The notes under the pieces are model-generated. The model searched no databases. It was not told the DNA's origin and saw only the letters and a program-made list of their open reading frames with translations. Made by a program: the position numbers and the translations under genes. From positions 15,628,529-15,692,528 of the forward strand of contig OZ038451.1 of assembly GCA_964036195.1 (NCBI GenBank): a DNA stretch of 64,000 bases, written 5' to 3'. Below are positions 39,323-49,866 of the stretch, in pieces. The DNA comes from Sphaerolaimus hirsutus (Eukaryota > Nematoda > Chromadorea > Monhysterida > Sphaerolaimidae). The number at the start of each line of letters is the position of its first letter. Within the stretch, counting starts at the first letter, position 1.

Positions 39323-42300
39323 TCACAACATAAAAACAGCATCCTTGCCGCCGCCATTGGCATTCACATTCACCTGACTCGCACCCATTTCGTTCTGTAT
39401 CAGTTTGTCACCACCGATTTCGTTCTGTATCAACTTGTCATCACCCATTTCGTCATTTTTCGGTGGTTCCCGGTGAACGTAGGCGCAATTTACGAAGCAC
39501 AAGGACGTGCTGATTACGAATTGAATGCAAGCACCGATTAATGCGGCTACCAGCGCTGCGAGTACCATTGTGGAAGGTTCATAGTGCAGTCTGGAGATCT
39601 TTTGACAGCTGCATGGTGGGGGCATTGTTATGTTTGAGCTGCACTTCCAGACATTCTGAATGTAAAATGTAGTGCTTCATAGAGAATGCAATAGAATGCA
39701 TTCACAGCCAAAAGCGCCTACCTGCGCATTCTGAGTTGGGTGCAAAGCGGCAGCGCTGTTTCTGACCTGGCCAATTCGCACTGGGGGCAGTCCCAGACCC
39801 TGTAAAAGACCCTGTAGAGTGTAAAGAACCTGTAAAATGTCATGTGTCATGTAAAGCCCCTGTGAAATGTCATGTATCATGTAAAATTCCCTGTAATATG
39901 TCAGGCGTTATGTAAAAGACTCTGTAACGTGTGATTGTGTATCCGCATTGTAGCGATTACGGGTATTTTTCACTAAGTAGTGCGGGCGTGCATGCAGTGC
40001 ACAACCCGCAACGCTGATATTTCGAGGGGCCTTTATAAACCGCCCGCATGGATTTCATTCATTCACTTTTCTTACATTTGAAGGTTTTGGAAGTGGGCAA
40101 TTTTTTAGTTCGCATTTCTTTTGTCGCAGTTCACCATGTTCACTGCTTTGAGAGCTGACATGAAGTGGGTGTGATTTTAGAAGGTGGAAACGCTCTGTGA
40201 GAAAACGTCGACCTTCATCCTAATTAAAGTAGAATCACGTTTACGACATTTCCATCACACGCTGAGAAGGGCACCTTGTGGCCGAGCTCGCCTCTTTGAT
40301 CGGTGAGGCTCGGAAAGTGCCAGGCCGGTTGGGAAGTGTTTTGACTGACTTGTGAAGTCATCCGGGAACTCAAGAGCCGTGGGCTCAACATGGTGATCGT
40401 ACCTAACTAGAAACGTATCTAGTTTCTAGTCGAATCCGTTACCCCCCGCGCAGTTTACACAGGGTGGTGCACCCGGCCGAGCGTCGGCTCAAGGTACTGC
40501 GTACGCTCAGGGTGCCTGAGCGGCAAATTGAGAAGGGCGCTCGCGGAGCGCAAAATCGTAGATGAGCGACGACAGTTTTTTCAGCCCAGACAGTGGAAAA
40601 ACAGCCAGAATGGCAGGGAAATTGCAGTTTACGAGCGGTGAATTTACCGCGAAAATCACAGATCTGCTGGCAGGCAGAAAACGCGCAGCCCTCGTGTTTA
40701 TCGCGTTTCAGCTGCGCGAAAAGTGGCAACCCACGTGGCCAAGGGTAAAAAACCCCGCCGATTTGACCACAAAAAATCTGGCGAAAGCTTTGCAAAGCAT
40801 GGCCGCGGCATATTTTGCAACAAGCGACACACTAACTATCGAGGATCCAGATGCAGACGATGCAGGTGGCCAAAGCGATCCCGCAGAACCAGACGACGAT
40901 GACGGGGAGACAGCTAACAGGGTCGATGACTTGATCCAACTGGTGCAAACCACTATGAAACAGCACCAATCCGCGTTGCAACAACAGCAAGCGGACATTG
41001 CGCATCTAATGCAGGCACAGGGATCATCGACAAGCACGCAGAGTCCACCCCCAGACGTAAAACCCGCGATTCCAGCCACAACAGACGTAGATCATTGGAA
41101 ATTAAAGACAGAGCAACGCCTGGCAATGTTGCGGCGGGATTCGCTGCTGAATCAAATTATTCAATACATCGAGCATTCGAGCTTTTTGTTATGACACCCG
41201 CAGACCACACACAGTCCCTGTCGCAAGCGGTATTGCTGACCACAGCACGCGACAAAATGGGTGCAGGACACGTGGCAGGGGCAGCAAAGAAACAACAACA
41301 ATTCGACGGGGAATCAAATGCGACCACAGGGCCATTTAGGTGGTGGCTACAGGGAATCGCGCAGCAAGCAATTGGCGTCCCAGAAGCGCACCAGCAAATG
41401 TTTTGGAATGGCCTTTATAAACCGCCCGCATGGATTTCATTCATTCACTTTTCTTATTCTCAGGTCATTTGAAGGTTTTGGAAGTGGGCGATTTTTTAGT
41501 TCGCATTTCTTTTGTCGCAGTTTACCATGTTCACTGCTTTGAGAGCTGACATGAAGTGGGTGTGATTTTAGAAGGTGGAAACGCTCTGTGAGAAAACGTC
41601 GACCTTCATCCTAATTAAAGTAGAATCACGTTTACGACATTTCCATCACACGCTGAGAAGGGCACCTTGTGGCCGAGCTCGCCTCTTTGATCGGTGAGGC
41701 TCGGAAAGTGCCAGGCCGGTTGGGAAGTGTTTTGACTGACTTGTGAAGTCATCCGGGAACTCAAGAGCCGTGGGCTCAACAGCATCTTATTGTATCGCAT
41801 CCAAATCTCATGTTTTTGTATCCAAATCCTAATTTTGGGCATAAGATTTGGATACAAAAACATAGAATTGAATCGCATCCAAATCTTATGTTTTTGTACC
41901 CAAATCTTAATTTTGGGCATAAGATTTGGATACAAAAACATAGAATTGAATGTGCTACGATAAGATTAGGATACATACGACACTTTACAGGGTCGTTTAC
42001 ATGACACATTACATTTTATAGGGTGTTTGACATGACACATGACATTTTACAAGGTGTTTTACATGACACTGACATTTCATAGGCTTTTTACACTTTACAG
42101 CGTCTTTCACAGGGTCTAGGACTGACACCTGTAGTCCGAGCGAGCTGAGCGCCATGGCGACGGTGGCGCCGCACAGGCACAGCGCGTTCGCGCCCATCAA
42201 GCAGAAGTGCGCCGCCCGGCCGCCGGAGATGGCTGGCGCGCGCGACAGCAGGAACAGCCAGGCGCAACTCAACGCCAGACTAGGCACGCCCGCTGCGGGG

Positions 42301-43863
42301 GGGGGGGGGTGTTTTTGAGGTGGGGGGTCTGTGGAGGGGGTTTGATTGGGTTGTTCTTTAACGCGAGCGTCACCGGCCTAAAGATTCTGTGTGTTTGACA
42401 TCGCCGGCAGCGTTCAAAAATCTCTTGGAAATTTTTGTTTTAAAAATCTCAGAAAATATAAGAAATAATATTTCTCTAATTATTTTCTACAGATTTTTCC
42501 ACAGAGTTTTTTTATATAGTACTTTATGAGAAGAAAATATAAAAATCTCATAAATATTTTTATGTTTACCTATTTTTACTCTATCGGCGTTTTTCCAGAG
42601 GAATTTATTTTAATTTTATTTTTTGACAGATTTTCTGGGATTATAAACACCTTCCCGGTCACGTCCGGCAGCCATTTTTTGATGTTACTTCTTATATCCT
42701 ATCCCCAGTTCCACGGCGCCCCCGAGGCTGAAACTTGAGGGAGATATTGGCGCAACCCCTCTCTACTTCGCATGAATTGTGGGGGGGGGGGTCGCGGCGA
42801 CCCCTCTCTGGGTGGGTCGTCGCGACCCCCCAATTCATACGAAGTAGAGGGGGGTTGCGCCAATATCTCCCCCAAGTTTCAGCCTCGGGGGCGCCGTAGA
42901 ACTGGGGATAGAATATAAGAAGTAAAATCAAAAAATGGCTGCCGGACGTGACCGGGAAGGTGTTTATTTAATCATATTTTCTAAAAAAAACACTTTTGGA
43001 ACGCTAATCGCCCTTGAAACTGATCGAGAATTTCGTGGCGATTATTTGTATAACCTATTTGTGTAAGTTCAACCTCTGTGAACAGAGACAGAAACCAGAA
43101 ACGGTCTGTCAGTGCAAAAGTCTCGTCTTTGCACGTGTAAATACTTGAGCAAAGCATATTTACCTGGTGGCCGAGAAATTGCAGTAAAATACGCTGTGGC
43201 AGTGAAAAAGTGAGTACAGGCTGCCCATGACCACGGCCACTGATGCCGCTGCGTTGATCACTAGGAATACCTGCAGGAAGAGGAAATATGAAGAAATGTG
43301 TGAAGAAATATTGTACGCTTGTCGTGTTAAAATACTTGTAAAGATATGGAATAACGATGCTTATCTGGGACTGAGAGTGGTGTCGTTGGTAAAGTTTCTA
43401 AAAAAATAATTTGATGCCATTTGAAATTATCAAATGTCATGTAAATGTCAAAGTTTCTTCTATTTTTTTTGGTCATGATATTTTACGTGACTTGACAGCT
43501 TACATGACATTTTACATTTTACACGGTCTGGTAGTGGCCTGGCCCGCTTGGGCAGTGTGGCAATTTTTAATGAACCAGTTATTCAATCACCTTTACCATT
43601 AGAACGATCCCTGGCTAGATAAAAAAACAATAACAATAACTCGACCACACAAAACGCCAACCAACCACCAAAGTTCCAGTGGCACATGGTTGCGTTTCAA
43701 CGTGCGCCCTATTTCTGCTCAACACCGTGCGGACGGGTTCAGCGTGGTTTCCGCTGTGATTGTGGTTCTGTTGAGCCGTTGCCAGCGGCGTGGTGCCGCT
43801 GAGTCGGTGTTGCGCGTTGTGGTGCGGCGTGCACTTGCGACGCGACACCGATTTTGTGTGCGG
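39323..43863 (-). CDS. Four-transmembrane MS4A/sarcospan-like protein
   Basis: Exons in transcript order: 43669-43863 (less sure), 43164-43270, 42127-42279, 39722-39799, 39323-39608. The last four join through phase-2 introns and stay open to the stop at 39323. Topology is TM1 (VFLVINAAASVAVVMGSLYS), TM2 (LALSCAWLFLLS), TM3 (LCLCGATVAMALSSLG), an outside loop with several Cys (WDCPQCELARSE, CTQLRMRSCQK), TM4 (MVLAALVAALIGACIQFVIS), and a polar tail with two KLIQNE repeats. Closely spaced TM1-TM3, a Cys loop and TM4 are the layout of MS4A/sarcospan-type proteins, which act in membrane complexes; the family call rests on layout and weak resemblance. The first exon has no ATG, so an upstream start is missing; a MITE lies just there. 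Confidence 0.55.
39949..40390 (+). repeat. 5' LTR of deleted element
   Basis: 442 bp, TG...CA. From 40028 on it matches 41410-41781 with few changes. 'cctttataaac' may be the TATA box. Confidence 0.8.
40391..40403 (+). other. Primer-binding site shared with giant element
   Basis: TGGTGATCGTACC starts at the first base after the LTR, the same 13 bases as at 1765-1777. Confidence 0.75.
40562..41194 (+). pseudogene. Gag-like remnant
   Basis: ATG at 40562, 210 codons. It is acidic in the middle (a run of Asp/Glu near DADDAGGQSDPAEPDDDD), followed by a Gln-rich coiled-coil-like stretch. The reading probably shifts near 41100-41160, because the frame starting at 41095 continues with plausible protein until the deletion point at about 41409. 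No capsid motif or zinc knuckle remains. The call as gag rests on its position after LTR and primer site. Confidence 0.5.
41410..41781 (+). repeat. Truncated 3' LTR of deleted element
   Basis: Matches 40028-40390, with a small insertion near 41458, and ends CTCAACA before the GCAT duplication. Confidence 0.78.
41790..41955. repeat. Two tandem ~79-bp units, each an inverted repeat
   Basis: The unit running from 'cgcatccaaatct' to 'aaaaacatagaattga' occurs twice. Within each, 'atgtttttgtatccaaatc' faces its own inverse, so the stretch can fold into two hairpins or one long one. Confidence 0.7.
42643..42967. mobile_element. Foldback MITE, near-perfect 325-bp palindrome
   Basis: Arms of about 145 bp begin ATAAACACCTTCCCGGTCAC and end in an inner G/C-run loop. 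It lies in an intron of the MS4A-like gene. The flanks suggest a TTA-type 3-bp duplication but are not clear. Confidence 0.7.
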
Positions 43864-43927
43864 CTGTAGACTGTATTGATTTGGGGAGTAAGTGGGGGCG
43901 ATGTTCAAGGTGGTGATAAGGTGAATA

Positions 43928-44600
43928 GGGCCCACAGGCACACAGTAGTTGACATCAAAATTCGTGTCAACTAAGTTAAACTGAATTTTTGTTTATTATG
44001 TGGATTCAACTTTCCTATGTGATAGAGCATACTTTATTTTATATCGTAAGGCCCCTTTCACACCTTTTTTCTGTGATGACTCCGACAACATGAAAAAGTT
44101 CAATAATTCAAGTAAAAAGTTACATATTCATTAGATAAAATGGCCAAGTATACATACCGCCTAGGCGTATATGCATATCAAATAGCAGATGAATCGTGCT
44201 TGTCGTTCAAGAGTTATAGACGTTTGAAATTTTTTTTGCCATTGTCGCTATCTGTCGGGCTCTGACAATGGAATTTTTTTTTCCAAACGTCTGTAACTCT
44301 TAAACGACAAGCACGATTCATCTGCAAGTTGACATACATACACGCTTAGGTGGTATGTATACTTGGCCATTTTATCTGATGAATATGGATCTTTTTACTT
44401 GAATTACTGAACTTTTTCAAGTTGTCGGAGTCGTCACAGAAAAAAGGTGTGAAAGGGGTCTAACACTTAATTTTCTTTGTTTATATTAAATGTGATGTTC
44501 CAAAAAAAAATTTGTCCAGTGTGACGCTTTAAATTTTTTGTGTTATTATGTTGACATTCAGTTGACACGAATTCGCGATGTCAACTAGTGTGTGTATACA
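43928..44600. mobile_element. MITE with GTAGTTGACATC ends, carrying a nested palindrome
   Basis: Left GTAGTTGACATC...ATTCGTGTCAACT faces an inverse near 44560-44595. The arms resemble those of 30353-30513. The 411-bp element 44050-44460 sits inside. Confidence 0.55.
44050..44460. mobile_element. Long palindromic MITE with TAA duplication
   Basis: Arms of about 190 bp start GGCCCCTTTCACACC. TAA flanks both ends (44047-44049, 44461-44463). The 3-bp TWA duplication and GG-starting ends fit the PIF/Harbinger group. Confidence 0.78.
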
Positions 44601-44744
44601 ATTTTTTATAAATATATATCTCTCCTCTGGATATGGCTCTTGACCATTGTGAGTCTGTCCAAATCTCACCTGTGCAAGGTGCCTTGTCCCTGCAGTGCTC
44701 CACATCCGCCCACACCCTCCCCGTGTTTCTGTTCTGCTTTGCAG

Positions 44745-44843
44745 TTGTCCAAGTCGCTGCTGCACGACGGCCTGCTAGTGTCCATGTTCCTGATGTTCGT
44801 GGTGACTTTTGCGGCACTCGTATTGGTAGTGGTTTCTTGTTGA
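44745..44843 (+). CDS. Possible terminal exon with tail anchor
   Basis: After TTCTGCTTTGCAG, a 33-codon frame reads LSKSLLHDGLL and then a strong hydrophobic stretch (MFLMFVVTFAALVLVVVSC) ending in TGA. This looks like the tail anchor of a membrane protein. No upstream exon was found on this strand, so it may be chance. Confidence 0.25.
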   Translation: MSKSLLHDGLLVSMFLMFVVTFAALVLVVVSC

Positions 44844-45056
44844 CTGAAATGCATTTTGATAGCCTAGGTATTTAGGTTTGCAGCTAAGGGTGGAAATAGA
44901 ATTTTTTGCTATATAACTAGTCTGCTTTTAGTTCACATACGACGCATAGCTTGACGTCACTATCGTACCTTTGAATGTTCATAACAATTTAATAACATAA
45001 CTCAAATGGAATAGTTAAATAGCGTATCGTAAAAAGAACGTTGAGCCGTGCTTTCA

Positions 45057-45575
45057 TAGGGTTGGCGAAAAATCTATCTTTTGAGATACCCGATTTAATT
45101 TTTTTTTTATTGCTGGAATGAAATTGACTTCATTTTTTCGTCGAAATCACCTCTGAGTGGTATTGATGATATTAAAAGCTATATAAAAAGATAGCCAGTG
45201 TAATGTTATTCATTCTGGTTTTATAATTACTTTAGAGCTTTGAAAAAGCATGAAAGTTGATTATTTTCGATTTTCGAGGTAATTAATTTGTTATGCTTAA
45301 TGGTGAGTCACATTTCGTTAACCATTCCAGAATTTTCTTTATAGAAAGTGCATGTTCTTGCTGTGAACATTGGTGAAATTATTTTGGAACATCATGCATT
45401 TGAAAAACCATGAAAACAAGCAACCCCGTTTTTCTGTATGAGAAACTATGGATTTTTTTTGCATTTTACCTAGTGACCCGTATCAAAATTGTTACCAGCG
45501 GGTTTTTTTAAAAATCGATTCAAGTGCCGCGATTTTTTTAAATCGCTTTAATAAATCGCGTGCCGGCCAACCCTA
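45057..45575. mobile_element. Older hAT-type MITE (TAGGGTTGG family)
   Basis: Ends TAGGGTTGG and CCAACCCTA with an AATCG-rich inner border, like the 61466-62150 copy. The flanks match poorly as an 8-bp duplication, so it is older or rearranged. Confidence 0.6.
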
Positions 45576-47003
45576 CGCCTTTATGTCATTTTTAGTGCAT
45601 GATAGTGCACGGCTTTAGAAACTCGAAGGTACATAATTCCAGTAATTTCGTCTTGGCTGATTGTATGCTGTGGCGCTTTTGCACGCCACTGCACGGGTGG
45701 CAATCCCACATTTTGTCAAGTACACTGTCAAATGACGAACTTTGATCAAATTCCATAAAATGTGCTACCTCCCCAATGTGCTACCTTCTCCATGTATCTC
45801 TTCTACTTGTCTTGTAACTTATGGGTCAATTTGGAACTTTTGGGTGATGGATTATAGTGGATGTGAAACAACCTGAAATTTGTTTGACAGGGTTCGGGGT
45901 TGCTACCAGGTATAGCATTACCCGGGTGTGTCAGGTTATATCATTCATAATAGGCCATGTCATTCAAAATGACATGACCTATCTTATTAAAACGTTAGAC
46001 TGGCTTTATGCAACGCGACACTGAGCTGTGAGCTTATGACATACTACTAGCGTACTGTAATAAAAAAATATTTCCTGATGTGTAGGGAAGGAAAAGTTTT
46101 TAATGACAGTGCCGTATCTGTCTACGAACTACCCTAAAAAAATCGCTACCGGAAATAACGATTCGGTGCATTTTCCTACTCTCACCCGGGAAGGGGGGGG
46201 CGCCCTCCCCGCCCTCTCTGGCTAAGCCCTACATGTTTTGGCTGTGCTTATCAAAAAAATGTTTCGATACTTGCATTTTTTTCAAACGTTTTGTATTTTA
46301 AAAAACTCCGGCCATCCCTACTCCTGAAATATTTTTGATATTTTATACATTTTTAAAATTAGTCTTTTTCGTATCTTACTCAGCGATAAAAACTATACCC
46401 TACTCTCAAAACTGACAATTTCCACTGCTGTTTTGAAGTGTACTATAATTTAAAATTGTAGCTTTAGATGGATAGATGCAAATATAAATGCATGTCCGTT
46501 TAGCCGCGTATTTATTATGTATTAAACTACATAAGCAGAATTTATAAGAGTATATAAGCACATTTGGCACTGAGCAAATCTGACTTTGCGCTCTACTCTA
46601 TTGTTATTTCGGCAGCAATTTGCGTACAGTTTTTCTCCACAGCGTGTTAGAACTATTTTTAGAATTGGCTGGGTGTCATGTCTAACGTCAAACGCCAACG
46701 CGCTACCCTCAAAACAAAAAGCTCCATTTTGCTGCCGCGGAATTTTTTTTTCATGCGCCATGCTTTTCCATGGATCACTGGTTATGGCTGTGGCATGGTT
46801 AAAGCCAACGGTTGTGACGTAATTCAAAATGGAACAGATTGAGATAACTACGTGAATACGTTATGTCCAGATAATTTGCAGTTTGTGCATCAAGGTTTGA
46901 AGGGATAGGTTACGGTGAGAAAAACTTCATAAGTTCAGTGAGAACAGCATATGTCACACACATCTCTCTAAATTCATGGCAAAAAACAATAGCAATTTGC
47001 ACC
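45576..47003. other. Host DNA, nothing recognised
   Basis: AT-rich with no supportable exon. The open frames at 46522-46827 on both strands show no domain. Confidence 0.4.
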
Positions 47004-47390
47004 GGGGCAGGCCTGATACGCACACGTACCCGATACGCACATATGCCCGTTTTTTTCACTTGACACTTTTTCAAGTGATTTTCAGATATGAGTAAAGTGA
47101 AAAAAAGTTGCGCAATGACATTAGTGAACTTTTTTCACTTCACTCATATCTGAAAATCACTTGAAAATGTGTCAAGTGAAAAAAACAGTGAAAAATAGCC
47201 ATTTTTCACTGTTTTTCATTTGACACATTTTAAAGTGATTTTCAGATATAAGTGAAGTGAAAAAGTTTACTAATGTCATTGCGCAACTTTTTTTCACTTT
47301 ACTCATATCTGAAAATCACTTGAAAAAGTGTCATGTGAAAAAAACGGGCATATGTGCGTATCGGGCACGTGTGCTTATCAGTGCACGCCC
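47004..47390. mobile_element. Foldback hAT-like MITE, 387-bp palindrome
   Basis: Flanked by the perfect 8-bp duplication TTTGCACC (46996-47003, 47391-47398). Arms contain CCGATACGCACATATGCCCG, then 'cacttgaca' and 'ttttcagatat' blocks repeated in inverted order four times. Confidence 0.8.
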
Positions 47391-47673
47391 TTTGCACCAT
47401 TGTCTATACCGTTGTCGTGTGGTTTTTTAGGTTCTGTCCATGCGGATGTGGGGTTTACCCAATGAAATAAACCCAGAGTGACAGGTGCACAATGCACATG
47501 GAGCTCACGGTGAGCTGCTCACCTCAATGTGTGTGTAAATATGTATATGGGGTGTATGCGTGCAGAAATGGTTGTTTGGATAACAATGTAGTTTGAAATT
47601 GGTAAAGAAGTATAAAACATGGCAAATAACTGATTGAACGGCTAAAAAAAGTGAACATGTTGTATGCTAATTA

Positions 47674-48325
47674 CCGTATTACCTCGAAATACCCCCATGG
47701 GGGTTTATTATTTCGCCAGCAAAATTTGAGGGGGGGGGGTTATTCGAGGGTTTTTTTTATTTCGTCAGAAATTTTCGTAAGGATCGTGGTAAAAAGTACG
47801 CATTAGCATACCCAAAACAGGTAATAAATGTGTCCAAACAGGATATATTTAAACTTAAAAACGTAGATAGCTACACAAACTAGTCCATGTGTAGCTGCAA
47901 TGCAAATTAACAGTAATATACATCATGTACATTGCATACATGACGTATTTATTATGTACATGACGTATAATCCAGTTACTTTACACTCTGCACGCGTGGT
48001 TCCCGCTGGAAGCGTGCCAGCAGTTTGTTTACGCATGCGATTTTGATAAAAAGTTATAAATTTAGAAGTAATCGTTGTTATAATGCAGTTATAACCTTAG
48101 TTTTTTCAAAACAATGATTTTGAACTTAAAACAAAAACACATGCTTTATCATCATTGGCACGCTTCCAACGTGAGACATAAATGAGTGAGAGGGCAGAGT
48201 ATCATGTCCGCCGAGTATACATCATTCCGAATGGGGGGGTATTTCGAGGGGGGGGGGGGTTATTATTTCCCCAGCCCATTTTGAGGGGGGTTAATTCAAG
48301 GGGGGGATAATTCGAGGTAATACGG
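47674..48325. mobile_element. TA-flanked MITE (CCGTATTACCTCGAAAT)
   Basis: Inverted ends CCGTATTACCTCGAA and TTCGAGGTAATACGG with TA on each side (47672-47673, 48326-48327). Same family as 34972-35405, longer body, no coding sequence. Confidence 0.7.
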
Positions 48326-48327
48326 TA

Positions 48328-48521
48328 TGTGGATTTGACCAAAAATCTGTTTCACAGTTAAAATCAGTACACAGCTGCATAATTGTTGAGGAAGGGTTTC
48401 CGTACACATTCACCTTGGAGACCAATTCACCACTGCTATACTCAGCGGACCGCAAAGCATGCACCCAAAATTATTTATGTCTTAGTTGATAACGCCTGAA
48501 CAGGATACTTATGTACACTCC
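48328..48521. other. Short host flank left of BEL element
   Basis: No gene. It ends with ACTCC, one copy of the target duplication. Confidence 0.6.
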
Positions 48522-49824
48522 TGTGATGAAGCCACCGAAGTCAGCGTCTTCTACCACCGAATCCGGCTACTTCAAGACCGTAGTGAGAAACGGCCTTTAG
48601 AGTGGTTGATTTCCCGTTGTAGCCGAACGTCCACTTGTCGACAGCCAAGTTGAGTTTATTTCGTAGTTGCGTGTTGAAAAGGGGGTTCGAATTGTTTCAG
48701 GTACTTTATTTCGATCAGATACAGCGTGTTACAAAAGCGCAAAGCCTAGCGAGCTTCCTAGTTGAAGTTTCTATCGCTAGCTTATTTTTGTTCAGTAGCT
48801 TGGGGTCCGCAGACTGAAGTAAAAACTTCCAAAGTAGCTAAGACACGGAAATCATGTATAGAAAAACAGTTACAGTAATTTCCTAATACAAATGCACAAA
48901 TAAACTACAAATATAACAATAAGACACATTTGACCGAAACAGTTGGCTTATTCTATGCGTGCATACATTCAAATACTTATGGTAAAGAAATACCAAGTAC
49001 AAATTGGGCTAATAGAAAAACTATTAATCTTGAGAGGCGCGAAGTCGGCAAACTCGGCCGATTTACTAATCTGTTTCAATTTGTCAGAAAACATTGACGC
49101 ACATTGGAACTAATATAATAGGGTTTGAAAACTGTAAATAGTAGTGTAAATGTTCCTAATGACGTAAATAGAGCAGGGTACATTCGATATAATAATAATA
49201 ATCACTTCCTGGAAACGTATATTTCATAATGGATAAATTGGGACTTATTCAAGTAAATGGGTATAATAATTGAGCAGGGTCTGTAATATATTCTTGAGCA
49301 GGGTATTATAAATAATATCAAAGTAAATATAATATAACTTATGAGCAGGGTTATAATAATTATGCCTATGCGAAGGGCTTCGTAAATACGTACAGTAAAT
49401 GCTAGTTGCACACAGGGCACTATTTCTCTATTAGGACGCTGGCCTAGATAATTATGTAGCACATAAATATTCATAAGATTTGACTTTGTCAACTTACAAG
49501 TAAACCATGTAAATGTATATAAAATAATGATCAGAAAATTACGGCGAGTCGAATGAGCCTAATTTCATGTTAATACACCTAATAATAACTTATTTGACCT
49601 TTAAACCTAAATATTCCACATAAATGTTTCGATAACTTATAAAACACTTTCCTAATTAAATATTCTCCATGGATAAATAATATAGTGCAGGAAATACAAT
49701 TTGCGTGGTAAATAAATATAGTGCATGAAAAGTAAAATAGTGCAAATAAGTAAATGTGCGAATATAAACCTAATTATCAATTCTCTGTATTTCTTTATCC
49801 ATCCATTTTGCCACGGTCAGCACA
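48522..49824 (-). repeat. 3' LTR of BEL/Pao element
   Basis: 1303 bp; on the minus strand it starts TGTGCTGACC and ends TTCATCACA. AT-rich with several 'gagcagggt' repeats (near 49170-49350). The envelope stop lies only 43 bp inside it. No long polypurine tract is seen at the border. Confidence 0.95.
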
Positions 49825-49866
49825 CTCCGGGCGGAAGAGTTGCTGCACCCCGTTGTTGCAGCAACG

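Larger units (their letters stand above)
39949..41781 (+). mobile_element. Internally deleted LTR retrotransposon (1.8 kb)
   Basis: The 5' LTR is 39949-40390 (TGTAGCG...CTCAACA). The 3' LTR lacks its first ~80 bp and spans about 41410-41781. The 4-bp duplication GCAT flanks both ends (39945-39948, 41782-41785), so the element inserted whole and later lost everything from within gag to within the 3' LTR. A primer site identical to that of the giant element follows the 5' LTR. It cannot move on its own. Confidence 0.82.
39793..42118. mobile_element. Element with ~60-bp inverted ends filling an intron
   Basis: Left end GACCCTGTAAAAGACCCTGT and the reverse complement of the right end (GACCCTGTGAAAGACGCTGT) match over about 60 bp. 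Each is followed by tandem TGTAAAATGTCATGTGTCATG-type repeats (to about 39930 and from about 41985). It occupies nearly the whole intron between two exons of the MS4A-like gene and contains the small LTR element. Confidence 0.55.

Noticed and set aside
42009..42287. Single 92-codon minus-strand frame read straight through
   Set aside because: The hydrophobic part is a real exon candidate, but the last residues repeat the transposon end (the CCCTGTAAAATG-type motif), so the frame crosses a splice site. Exon limits were set at 42127-42279 instead.
46522..46827. Overlapping ~100- and 78-codon frames on opposite strands
   Set aside because: No recognised domain, no splice signals, and equal openness on both strands.
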